A program made the position numbers and the translations under genes. Below are positions 22,947 to 33,693 of a DNA stretch of 64,000 bases, one piece after another (position 1 is the first letter of the stretch; each line of letters begins with the position of its first letter). The notes under the pieces were generated by a model that ran no database searches, had not been told where the DNA came from, and worked only from the letters and a program-made list of their open reading frames with translations. This DNA comes from Chimonanthus salicifolius (taxonomy: Eukaryota; Streptophyta; Magnoliopsida; Laurales; Calycanthaceae), in NCBI GenBank assembly GCA_013350335.1, contig CM023535.1, forward strand, positions 22,971,746-23,035,745, written 5' to 3'.

Positions 22947-25231
22947 GATATGATGATTTAAATGTTCAATGAATGAAATAAAGATTTTGGTGATAGTAAA
23001 CATTTGATACAAAGAAAATCTATGCAATTTAAAGCAGTGGATATATTGGATTATGGCTGTGGATGCCAAAGAGGAAGCAATAATAAAAGAGGTCAAAGGT
23101 GAGGGACCATAGTCATTACATCTTGGCACTCTTTTCAGACGCATCAACACATTGGTCAAAATAAATCAATGTGAACTTCTAATCCTGTTCTGTTGACTTT
23201 TTTTTTTTTTCATTTTTCAAATGATCTCTAATCATATTCACAATTACGCATTGTGAAGAAAGAATGATGAATGTAAGCAGGATTGCCATTCACTCCAACC
23301 ACAGATATCAAATCACTGTCGTAAAGAAAGAGAACTTGATCATTTCAATGAGCAGAAAAAGTCAAATACTGTGCTTCTGTCTTTAATACTCATGTATTTA
23401 ATTTTTAAATTTATGTGCGGGAATTCGTAGGATATTTAAGGTTTTAAGATATCTAATCTAAAATTTTTACGGATAAATTCATTATTTTTAAGGCACATTA
23501 AAATTATTTTTAAAGCAGGCTAAAATTAAATCATGAGAGTTTGAACTGCGTTTATTGTTTTCTAATTCTAAAATTTGAAATCTCAAATGTATTTATGCAT
23601 TTATCATCTCCCTACTTCGTTCAATAGACTTCTCTGACAGACTTAGGCAGAGTTTTATAACCAAACTTTCTCGAAGACTCCTCATTTAGCCTTCTTCAGA
23701 TACAATTAGACATATTTCCTCAGGGACTTTCTCAATTCCAAAAAGAGAAAATCTCCTCTTCCAAGAATTTTGTATTTTTACTTGCCCATCACATTTTCAC
23801 TTTATACATTTATTTAATCTTTTATTTTATGTAATGCCCAATGATATCTCTATTTTTCTCAAAAAACAAAGTTATTATATGGCTTGGCTTCCATATTCAT
23901 CATCTCCATATTGTCTCTATCCAACACTCTCTCATCTTCATTTTTTTTTCTCTTTCATCCAACAATCCAATGATGAACTTCATCTACCCTTTGAAGTTCT
24001 CTTGGAGATATCCTTCAAATCAATGGTTTGGGTGATATTTAAGTGGAGAGCTTAATAACATTATATGAGTTCTATGTTGATTTTATTTTTTAAACAATCA
24101 TGAATCTTTAAGAAAAAATGTAGCGGGTTTGAAATTTCAGCCAAATATCAAATCCAACTTACTTAATCATACAGTCCAAATCACTAGGTGACATATATAA
24201 AAAATAGGATGTTTGATGATTTTTTGTTATTAAGATCAATTGGTTAAAATTTAATTTTTACTAAAATTTGGCACACTAATGATTCATTCAGTGATACTTC
24301 AATTCCATTGATTAAATTTTTATTGAACTCAAAAACATTAAAAGAAAAGAAACATAACCAAGTGCAACCTAAGTGACAGATTGCACGTGTGATCATATTC
24401 TCCACGGACCTTCTCCTACCATAGAACTCATAGAGGAGCGCAAAGGAGCGCTTTGTCATCTTATGAGCTCCATTTTATCTTGTAGAGAGGATCTAAACAA
24501 GAGAATTTGAAATTCTCCAAGAGAAGTCCCCTCATTTCTCTCTGTCCAAACTTGGTGTGAGTCTTATCTTAAAAGTGGAGTAGAAAAGAGAAAAAGTTGA
24601 TATAAACTATTGCAACCTGTGGACTAAGCATGCAAGTTTGGCTAAGAAGTCTGGCTAACGCACATATTATACTGATAGTTTTGAACAAGGGGTACAAATC
24701 TCAAGTTTTGATGAGTTTAATGACCCACTTATCTTGATTGGTGTGGTTAATTTTAGATTGGGCTACCTTATTGGATGGGCTTTGTATCATTAGTCCAGTG
24801 CTGAGTTTCAAACATTAGTTATAATTTGACTTTTTTGTCCAACATTTATTGAATTTCAAGGAGTGATATGCAAATATCATGAAATATCAAGTTTTTCTTT
24901 TCAAGAAATGGGTCCAAAACTAATATGCTCAAAATTTCTGTCAAAATTCTGATATTTCACTTGACATTTCAAGTTTACTAGTGATAGGTTTCCCAAAAAA
25001 AGTCTAGGGTCAAAATGGGCCAAAATTTGGTTGAGATTTACGAGCCCGTTAAGGGCCTAATATTTTGGATATTGCCAAAATTTCAAACTCAGGTCAAGTG
25101 CGTCAATCAATCCAATGAAAGTTCAGAACACAATTAAGTCTTTGTTCCATATGCTAGTGGCCCATGTCAACTAGAGGCCCTAAGAGTGTTTGTTGCATTT
25201 GAAATCCATAAATAAGGTCTCTTTCCTCAAT
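22945..25231. other. Gene-free stretch
   Basis: No protein with recognisable similarity, no RNA gene and no bounded mobile element was seen. Short frames such as 23834-24055 lack support. Confidence 0.4.
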
Positions 25232-25518
25232 CAGGTGTCGAAATCTCGGTTGGTACGGTGCGTATCGGCCAGAGATAAAAAAGTTTGGCCGATACAGCCG
25301 AGATCTTGACCGATTTTTATTTTTTATTTAAAAAAAAATAATCTGCGTGGGCCCAACTGATATTTATATTTTTTAATTTTTTAAAAAAAAACAGCCTTTT
25401 TTATTTTTTTTTTAAATGAATTTTTTGCAAAAAGAAAACCACCGAGATTTTCAAAAAAAAAAGAGGAGAGAGAAAGATCTCGACCGAGATCAAATATCAA
25501 CTGAGTTTTCAACCCCTG
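25232..25518. mobile_element. Small hAT-like non-autonomous element
   Basis: The ends caggtgtcgaaatctc (25232) and, inverted, caggggttgaaaactc (from 25518) match at 12 of 16 bases and fit the CAGGG-type hAT terminus. The right flank ctttcaat resembles the left flank ctttcctcaat, an imperfect target duplication. Next to the left end lies gtatcggcc, close to the palindrome family at 9786-10560. The core is A/T homopolymers. Confidence 0.6.
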
Positions 25519-26127
25519 CTTTCAATTCTATAACATTGAAATCTCATACTCTCTTCAGTCTCTTTCACTTCAATTATTTTCTACAATGTCAAATTTATTT
25601 CTAAGCTTTTATAACCGATAATAACACCATGAATTTTTATTATAGTTTACTTCCTTTAAAAGGAAAAGACTATTTTACCCTCTATTTTTTAAATAGTGAA
25701 AAAATGAAGAAGAAAATTAATGTCAAAATAGTCTTTTTTCTTTTGAAAGTGGTACGCCATGATGAAAACTCATGATGTACAGATCATTACCCATTTATAA
25801 CAGCTGCACAAGTTAATTTGAGTTATTGCTAGGAAGATTTGTTGAGATATGATTTTTTAGACACTTAGGCCCATTTGATTTAAGAATAAGTGAGAATGGA
25901 ACAAAATTTTAATCAATTAATAAAAATTTAAGGGCAACAAACCCATAACTCGGGTATTCATTTATTTTTTCTAGGAAATTCTCCAATAAAATGCTGGTGA
26001 GAGGAGAACTTGCTACTCATCTAAAAAGGACAATAACTTTGAAGAAAATATATGAGAAATTTACATTTGGAAATGAGTCATGGATTCATCTACAAAACAC
26101 CTAAACTTTTAAACTTCAATTTTGTAG
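25519..26127. other. Gene-free spacer
   Basis: AT-rich sequence with no recognised feature before the copia target site. Confidence 0.4.
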
Positions 26128-26132
26128 ATGCC

Positions 26133-26824
26133 TGTTAGCGCTTAAAGCGTGATAGACAAGAATAATCGAACGGAATAAAATAAGCACAATCCAATACAAG
26201 CAAATTTACGTGGTTCGGCCCCAACCGGCCTACGTCCACAGAGCGTGAAAGAGATTTTATTATGAGAGAAGAAACAATAAAAGAGAATACAATATTTATT
26301 CCCTTATATTCTTAAACCAAACCCAGAGACAAGAGAACTTGAAGAAGACTGATACAGAGATCTAACCCTCGTGCTCTGCTATGTTGCTGCGTGAGAAACC
26401 TCTTAATTGAGGCAGTCTTTGTGAGCAGCTGAAAAGACTTACTAGATCTCTCTTCTGGCTGGTTTCCTTCAATGAGAACCGATCTCTCTCAGATCTGCTC
26501 TTGCCCTTTCTTCTCTATGCTGTGTATGCAGCCCCACCTCTCTCTACTTTTTCTTGTCCATTAACATGTGTAATTTATACACATGCAGTTGGTGGTGCCT
26601 TCCCTTTAGCAGTTTCCTAGTATAACTAGGAAACCCAATTTGACGTGTATTCTATTACACTCAAGTTCCATGCCAAGTAGTATTCTAACCTAGTTAGAAT
26701 ACCTTTGCACCGACCCAAATCAACTCCTAATCCCATCAGGTGTCTAACCTCAGCCTTTTACACGAAGAAGTAATTATGGTTAAATCAAGCATGGGCCCAC
26801 TGAGAATTTGAGCCACCGTCAACA
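26133..26824 (-). repeat. 3' LTR of the non-autonomous copia
   Basis: 692 bp, same length as the partner at 28644-29335. Differences noted by eye include cttaaagcg/cttacagcg, ccacagagc/ccacggagc and gcaccgacc/gcacagacc. Confidence 0.95.
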
Positions 26825-27016
26825 ATCTCCACCTTGGCGAAAATACCACCAACCTTCGAAGATGAACTAAAATACCATCATCCACAACACCTGAAACTAT
26901 GCACCTCTGTGCACACCTACCACTCCCGACTGAGCTCCACCTGCAACTGTAACCCATCTGCATCTCTGTGTGAGATGCGCGCACCCCCACGCTCTGGGGT
27001 GCTCCACCTGTCTTCT

Positions 27017-28568
27017 TTAATTAGAAGAATTGCCCAAGCCCAAGCCTCGCTTGAACCTGGCGCCCGTCACCGGTTTTGTTGGATCTGCCACCGACGATGT
27101 CGGTCCTGCCGCCACTATGTGATTTTTCGTCCCCGTCACTTTTCCATCTCCGCTAGCACCATGGAATTCGGACGGACCATCACAACCTGCAAAAGAAACT
27201 TTATTTTTAAAGTCATACCTGTCACCTGACTTTTTGTTTCTTCTCCTCCTTCCTGTGGCCTTACTAGTAGGATCCCTCTGCCGGTCGATTATTGTACTTC
27301 CCTCCAGTGTGTACAGATTATTTTCCTTCTTCCCTTTTATGACGATCATGGCTCCTTTAGAAACTCTTAGAGCCCCATCCTTCGCTTTGAAGGTAAACCC
27401 ATCAGTGTCCAGTGTCCCCAAAGAAATCAAATTTTTCTTTAACTCAGGAACATGCCGTACGTTCTCCAACTTTCTTACCATGCCATCAAACATCCTGATT
27501 TTGATTGTCCCAACGCCAATGGTTTTGCAACTAGCACCATTGCCCACATAGACAGGTCCCTTATCACAGGGTTTGTATGTGTCAAACGACTCTCTGCGTG
27601 GACACATGTGGTAAGAACACCCAGAGTCTAGAATCCACTGATTAGTTGGATTATTCATACCTGTGGTGACTGTGCACACGACAACACCTGCAGCATCGTC
27701 TGAGTCACTTTGTACGGCATTTGATTGATCTGAACTTTGCGGTCTGATTTCCAGATCTCGCTTCTTTTTGTTGCAGTCTATCATCCTATGCCCCTCTTTC
27801 TCACAGTAGAAACATATAAGCTTTCCTCCACCTCTCCATCTGGATTTTGACCTTGACCCTCTGAACTTGTCACGGTCTTGAGGTTTTTTGCTTTTGTTTC
27901 TCCCTCTGTTCTCTGCATAGAGAGCCTGTGTCTGAGAAGAACCCACCAAAGACTTTCTTCTTGTCTCCTCGTTCAGCAAACTGCTTGTCACAGACGTCAT
28001 AGTGACAATACCCTCTGGCGCTGAATTGCTGAGTGACACCACCAAGGTCTCCCAACTCTGAGGTAGAGAACTGAGAAGTAGGATGGCCTGCAACTCACCA
28101 TCAAGAACCATCTTCATGGATGAAAGTTGATTGATTATACTCTGCATCTCATTCAGATGCTCCGCAATCAAAGTACTTTCATTGTACTTCAGATTCACCA
28201 ACTTTCTGATTAGAAACGTCTTGTTGCCCGCAGTCTCTCTCATATAATCCCTCCAATTTATTCTAGAGAGATTGCGCCGTCGTTTCAGTGGACACCAAAT
28301 GAAACACACTGTCATCCAGCCACTGTCGAATAAAACCGAGGCACCTCCGATTAAGATCGTTCCATTCATCATCAGATATCTCGACCTTCAGTTTTGCCTT
28401 CCCCTTGTCATCGGAAGACTCCGTCGCTTGCACCTTCGGTCTGCCTGCGATCTGTTTGTAGAGATCTCTACAATACAGAAGGTCTTCCATCATTGCCTTC
28501 CACAATAAGTAATTTGCTCCATTGAGAGTAATCATTCGGGCGGTGTTGATTTCCATCACCTCCGACAA
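27017..28568 (-). pseudogene. Copia gag-protease polyprotein, internally deleted, with a stop and frameshift
   Basis: On the minus strand 28568-28263 encodes the N-terminal gag part (ITLNGANYLLWKAMMEDLL, then WLDDSVFHLVSTETTAQSL) and ends at a TAG where the family normally continues. The next part is in another frame and stays open from about 28250 to 27017: gag capsid (IRKLVNLKY, SLPQSWETLV), an Arg/Lys-rich linker, a CCHC knuckle CFYCEKEGHRMIDC (about 27812-27771), and a pepsin-type protease with catalytic DSG (WILDSGCSYHMCP, about 27640-27600). After NNLYTLEGST, the usual start of the pre-integrase region, the frame runs into a basic linker and then DPTKPVTGARFKRGLGL, which resembles the extreme C-terminus of copia polyproteins. 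That suggests an in-frame loss of integrase, RT and RNase H. Confidence 0.88.
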
Positions 28569-28628
28569 CCCGAAGCCTCCCTGTGTGCTGAGATCCGTTC
28601 ACCCACGAGTTCCTGGTCTCCAACCAAA

Positions 28629-28641
28629 GCTACTGATACCA
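28629..28641 (-). promoter_or_regulatory. Copia primer-binding site
   Basis: The minus strand reads tggtatcagtagc, close to the plant initiator-Met tRNA primer site TGGTATCAGAGC and two bases inside the 5' LTR. Confidence 0.85.
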
Positions 28642-28643
28642 CT

Positions 28644-29335
28644 TGTTAGCGCTTACAGCGTGATAGACAAGAATAATCGAACGGAATAAAATAAGCACAA
28701 TCCAATACAAGCAAATTTACGTGGTTCGGCCCCAACCGGCCTACGTCCACGGAGCGTGAAAGAGATTTTATTATGAGAGAAGAAACAATAAAAGAGAATA
28801 CAATATTTATTCCCTTATATTCTTAAACCAAACCCAGAGACAAGAGAACTTGAAGAAGACTGATACAGAGATCTAACCCTCGTGCTCTGCTATGTTGCTG
28901 CGTGAGAAACCTCTTAATTGAGGCAGTCTTTGTGAGCAACTGAAAAGACTTACTAGATATCTCTTCTGGCTGGTTTCCTTCAATGAGAACCGATCTCTCT
29001 CAGATCTGCTCTTGCCCTTTCTTCTCTATGCTGTGTATGCAGCCCCACCTCTCTCTACTTTTTCTTGTCCATTAACATGTGTAATTTATACACATGCAGT
29101 TGGTTGTGCCTTCCCTTTAGCAGTTTCCTAGTATAACTAGGAAACCCAATTTGACGTGTATTCTATTACACTCAAGTTCCATGCCAAGTAGTATTCTAAC
29201 CTAGTTAGAATACCTTTGCACAGACCCAAATCAACTCCTAATCCCATCAGGTGTCTAACCTCGGCCTTTTACACGAAGAAGTAATTATGGTTAAATCAAG
29301 CATGGGCCCACTGAGAATTTGAGCCACCGTCAACA
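28644..29335 (-). repeat. 5' LTR of the non-autonomous copia
   Basis: 692-bp partner of 26133-26824. In element sense it starts tgttgacggtgg at 29335 and carries the element's promoter. Confidence 0.95.
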
Positions 29336-29587
29336 ATGCCATGTTAGGAGGATCTCACCTTATTGACACAGTTGAAATAGTGAAAAAATAAGTCAGATGT
29401 CTATTTTACCCTTAACACATGTAAGGATTTCATTTTGAATCCCCGTGTAAATAAGAGGCCCATTTGAATCGAAATGTGCAATCCCCCAATTTGTTCTAAA
29501 CAGTAAAACTCAGCTCCAATCTACTACAGCCAAGACTCAATTTTGAGTAGTTCAATCAGGAGTCCAAATATCGGTCGATACGATTTG

Positions 29588-29742
29588 TAGTTACCTCCCA
29601 TCTCAAGAAGCGAGAGGTCACTAGTTCAAATACCAACGGTGTAAACTGGGGCATTCTGTGTGGATGTGAGACGTCTCCCACAAGATTTAAGAAGGCTTCG
29701 GCCGAAAATATTACTTGAGATTCTCCTTGGTAAAAAAAAAAA
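29588..29742 (+). mobile_element. SINE
   Basis: It has atctcaagaagcgagaggtc and the B-box-like 'ctagttcaaatacc', followed by a poly(A) tail (29732-29742 with one interruption). It aligns with the SINE at 22095-22222 over the A-to-B interval. Confidence 0.65.
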
Positions 29743-31922
29743 GAAATCTACTACAGCCATGAACAGGAACCAATTTCATCACCTCATTTTCTCCACTGTC
29801 ATGTAATTCAGGAGGCACCAGTACTAAAATGTAGTGTCTTTGTCAGCATGAATCACGTGATGAGGGTCCATAGTGTCACTCTTTATTGTAGCAAGCATTG
29901 TAGGCGGGCCAGGCCAGGCCCAGCTTTGCAGAGACACTCTCAGTGAGCCCAACTAGTGAATGACTGGACCCTCCTAAATTAGCTATGATTGGACCCTCCT
30001 ATGAAGAAGGGCTCCTGCCGTCAGAATTATTGGTGCAAATATTTAGAAATATACCGGCAACAATAATCTGGCTTGTTAATAACAGATGAGAAGAGGTTTC
30101 ATTAGAAATTGTGATGTTGTGGTAAATAATATTTTCCTATAAAATGCTATTTCTTATATTTGTTGGCCCAATTGAAAATGGTGATTAAAAACAACTAGTA
30201 AAACATTTAAAAAACAACATCTGTTCAATCTATTTTATTATAAAATAATATAGAAGAATTGGACTTTATCAATGCCCATAAAAAGTGTATGAAGTCCACA
30301 AATATAGTTCAAAATGAACTTGTAACGTATTTAAGTCACTGGAAAACATGAAAAGAACTAACAAAATCTACTAAAATACAACTCATTTTCATTGCTGGAT
30401 TTAAACGCAAGAGGTTCCATCAAACATTGGGTCACATCAACTGTGGGTTAGATTTAGCAACCTATTTTTTTTTTTTATAATTCTTTTACAGGTTCAAGCA
30501 TGGTTAGATTAGGTCCATCCATTTAGTGAGTTGAAATTCTAAATTTCTAAGTTGGGTTTGGGTCAAGTTGAGTGGTGGATTGAGTTTGCCTCAAGCCACA
30601 TCATGGGTCATGTTTAAGGGCCAGCCTAAGTCCAACCTACCCTAAAATTGAATAGGGTAAAACTTAAATTTGTTAGCCCAATACTCTATAATTTAACTGT
30701 ATTTTTTACAATAATAATCCAAATTTACTTTTTAATTATCAATAATTTAAATATATAGTTGTCACATCTGTTCCGAACTCATTTCGATTTTGTCTCTGTA
30801 ACAGAACGTTTTAGTATTTCGCCCATTTCTGTGTTCTATTTTATAAAAATACAATATAAAAACTTAGAAAAAGTAAAAGAGTATAATAAAATATGAAGAC
30901 AATAACACAAAGTTATAAATATAAAAATTAATTATTTTCATAATTTTATACTAATCTAAATAAATGAAAATATAATTTATCATTAAATAAATACTTATGT
31001 TTGTAACCTAAATTCATAATAGTGTAATTATCAATTATTAATTTAAGACGGTTTGAAATTTTACTTTATTAATAATGAATTATAAATTGAAATAGATAAA
31101 AAATCTAAAAAATACTCAAGAAATACATTTGAATTCTTATTTTATTCAAAATTAAAAGGTTTGACTTACATCGGGTTCATTTCATTTTTTTCCTCAAATT
31201 TTAGTCATGTACATTAAAAAGAAAAATATAAATTGAAAATACTTCATGAACTTTAAGTAGCCACGTAGTTTTAGTGGTCAAAGTGATCAGGTGTCCTTGA
31301 ATTATGAACGCTTGATGACTTTGACCATTAAAATCAAATGATTTCATATTTTATTTTATACTCTTTTTTTTTTGCAATCTAGAAGAAAGTTTATTTTTTA
31401 GTTGTACAGTTGGATTTATGTGTATCGAAAAAATAAAAAATAAAAATAAAATTCGTACAGCAAAATGGGTAGGGCCGAATGGGCCATTCCAGCTCAGTTC
31501 TCAGGATCAAGCCTGTTTCCGTCGGAACTCGGAACTGGCCGCAAGGGTCTGAAAAAGGGCATATCAAAACCAGTATCTGAGCTGGATCCCTTTTGTTCCA
31601 TTTTTCGACCAGATCTTGAATGTTCCAACAATTTTGATCGAAATGAAATATAATTGACAACTAAATTTATATATCAAATACTAGACTCACATAAATCGAT
31701 ACAACTTTGGCTTAAAAAAAATGTAACGATGATTATAACTGTACCTAAGTTGGTCAAAATCCATCAAATGTTGACATAACTCTTAGTAGACCCTATTTTG
31801 CCAGCATATATTGCACTATTGAGTTGATATTTTAGACTATGTTTAGCACCTATCACTTATAACCCAACTTATTAGGGTTTAATATATTTTTATAAATTCA
31901 TTGCATTTGAGCGATGAAATAG
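29743..31922. other. Gene-free stretch
   Basis: No gene was recognised. Open frames at 31391-31660 overlap in both strands without protein similarity. Confidence 0.4.
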
Positions 31923-32148
31923 TAGGGATGAAATTGTGTCGGGTTTTTTCTGAATTATTGACTTGAAATTTTCTACTCGACCCGACTCAACTCGAATTCT
32001 GACCCGAACCGCATTCTGAACTCATTTTAGCCTAATTTTAGCCGAGTCGGGTCGAATCGGGTTAACTTGTAAATTTCTCAACTCGATCTGACCTGAATTT
32101 AATATGGACTTTTATATTCTCAATCTGACCCGACCTGCATGTCCCCTA
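31923..32148. mobile_element. GGGTC-rich MITE-like repeat, copy 1
   Basis: Left end tagggatgaaattgtgtcgg, right end ctgcatgtcccctaa; the interior is made of cccgaac/gactcga-type motifs. It is the same family as 35528-35945 and about 54852-55155. No target duplication seen here. Confidence 0.5.
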
Positions 32149-33530
32149 AGGTTTGATGTTCGAAAGTTTGAATCGAGTTTGTATAAGACTAGAAACCCAT
32201 TCTCCTTTTTTTTTTTTTCCATTTCAAATTTGAAAATATTAAAAAGTATATTTTGAGTCTTATTTTCTTTTTGTGTAACATAATCAAGTCTATCATTTTT
32301 CAACTCCACATTCACTAACCATCTTCGTTGTGAAGATCATCCGCGAGTTTTTCTTTAAAATTTTGTAATTTACCCATTGACACTTATTCAAACATATTTG
32401 TGCTGTCACTTAAATTTTGATTTGTTTATTTTATTTTATTATCATATATTATCATCATCATCTTAATGATAACTACTAATTAATTTTGAGTTATGTCTAC
32501 AATTGAATTAAACTCAATCTTACTAGACCAACATCATTGAATCTTTGTGATTGTTAAAACATATATCTATAAATAATGAATAAGTAAGCTCTACTATATT
32601 AAAAATTTTGGCATCATCGAGTTAATATTGTGCAGACTCCATCTTTTATAAAAGAAAACCTAATCCTTTTACAATAGAATATAGGCTACATTGCAAAATT
32701 AACACAATATTACAACAATAAGTTGTAATAAACTTAACTTTTCCATCATTTCTTATTCTAATAAAACCTTAAATTCCAATTCTAATAGAAAGATAAAATT
32801 ATGGTTCATTCAAATTATGTTTTAGAAATGGAGTCATAGTTTTATGCGAAATCTCTAATATTTTCATAGCCACGAGATCAATAATGTCATGAGATTAGGT
32901 TTTATTGTGGAAATAAAATATCTTTTTCTATATATTTTAATACCCTTGTGATGATTCTATGGAATTTGAGAAGTTCTTGTCTTTCAAGAGAAAAGAACTA
33001 GTAAGATAAAATCAAGTACGTATTTGGTAATACTAAATTACCAAATATTTCATCGCCATTAATTTATTGGCTTTTTACAGTCAAATTGGAAAATTTTAAT
33101 AGACTAGTTACTTATTTAAAAATCATGAAACTTAAGTCTGTAGTCTTGAAATTACAGTCCCCTACATTACTTTTAAACAAAATAATAATAATAAGTGCTT
33201 ATAATTGTATACACTTGTCAACTTATGAGAGGTTCTTATCTATAAATAGAAAAATTAAAAAATAATTTATGATAAATATTCTAGAGATAGATAGTATATA
33301 CTGAATTACTTCGAGGAATGCATAGATGAACTGGATCATGGGTGAATACATTTTTATATAATTTTTTTTTTTAAAGAAAAGTCTTTAGATCTCAATGTAC
33401 TTTTATAATTATTGATGAACTACAGTATTATTATCTATAAAAGTCATTGCCGGTTGAATTGAGAATTGTTATAAATACATATCGAATTCAAGAGACTCAA
33501 CAATTTATCTTAAATCAAATAGTAAAAAGC
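32149..33530. other. Gene-free stretch upstream of HY2
   Basis: AT-rich sequence with no recognised feature; it must include the distal promoter of HY2. Confidence 0.4.
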
Positions 33531-33537
33531 CTTTACA

Positions 33538-33544
33538 TATAAAT
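33538..33544 (+). promoter_or_regulatory. Possible HY2 TATA box
   Basis: TATAAAT lies about 150 bp upstream of the HY2 start codon, in an AT-rich region where similar strings are common. Position is the only support. Confidence 0.3.
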
Positions 33545-33693
33545 TTCTCTTGAGTAGTGAATTTCTAGGATTTTTTTTTTTTTTTTTAAAACTCAATCTT
33601 AGTGTTACTTGCCCGCTGTTGAGCTTGTTTTGTCAAGGCAAAATGAAAAAGTGTTCGTTGACGGATGGATTTTTAAGTGTTTGAGTTGGGGTT

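Larger units (their letters stand above)
26133..29335 (-). mobile_element. Non-autonomous Ty1/copia element, gag-protease only
   Basis: This is a complete 3.2-kb LTR retrotransposon in minus orientation. Two 692-bp LTRs (TGTTGACGG...CGCTAACA in element sense) are flanked by a perfect 5-bp target duplication ATGCC (26128-26132 and 29336-29340). A primer-binding site tggtatcagtagc (minus, 28641-28629) lies two bases inside the 5' LTR, and the polypurine tract aaggtggagat (minus, 26835-26825) abuts the 3' LTR. Only gag and protease are coded; integrase, reverse transcriptase and RNase H are absent. By eye the LTRs differ at about seven positions (about 1%), so insertion was recent. Such an element would need enzymes supplied by an intact relative. 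Confidence 0.95.

Noticed and set aside
22771..23159. Open frames with long Tyr-Ile runs on both strands
   Set aside because: Produced by the (TA)n tract.
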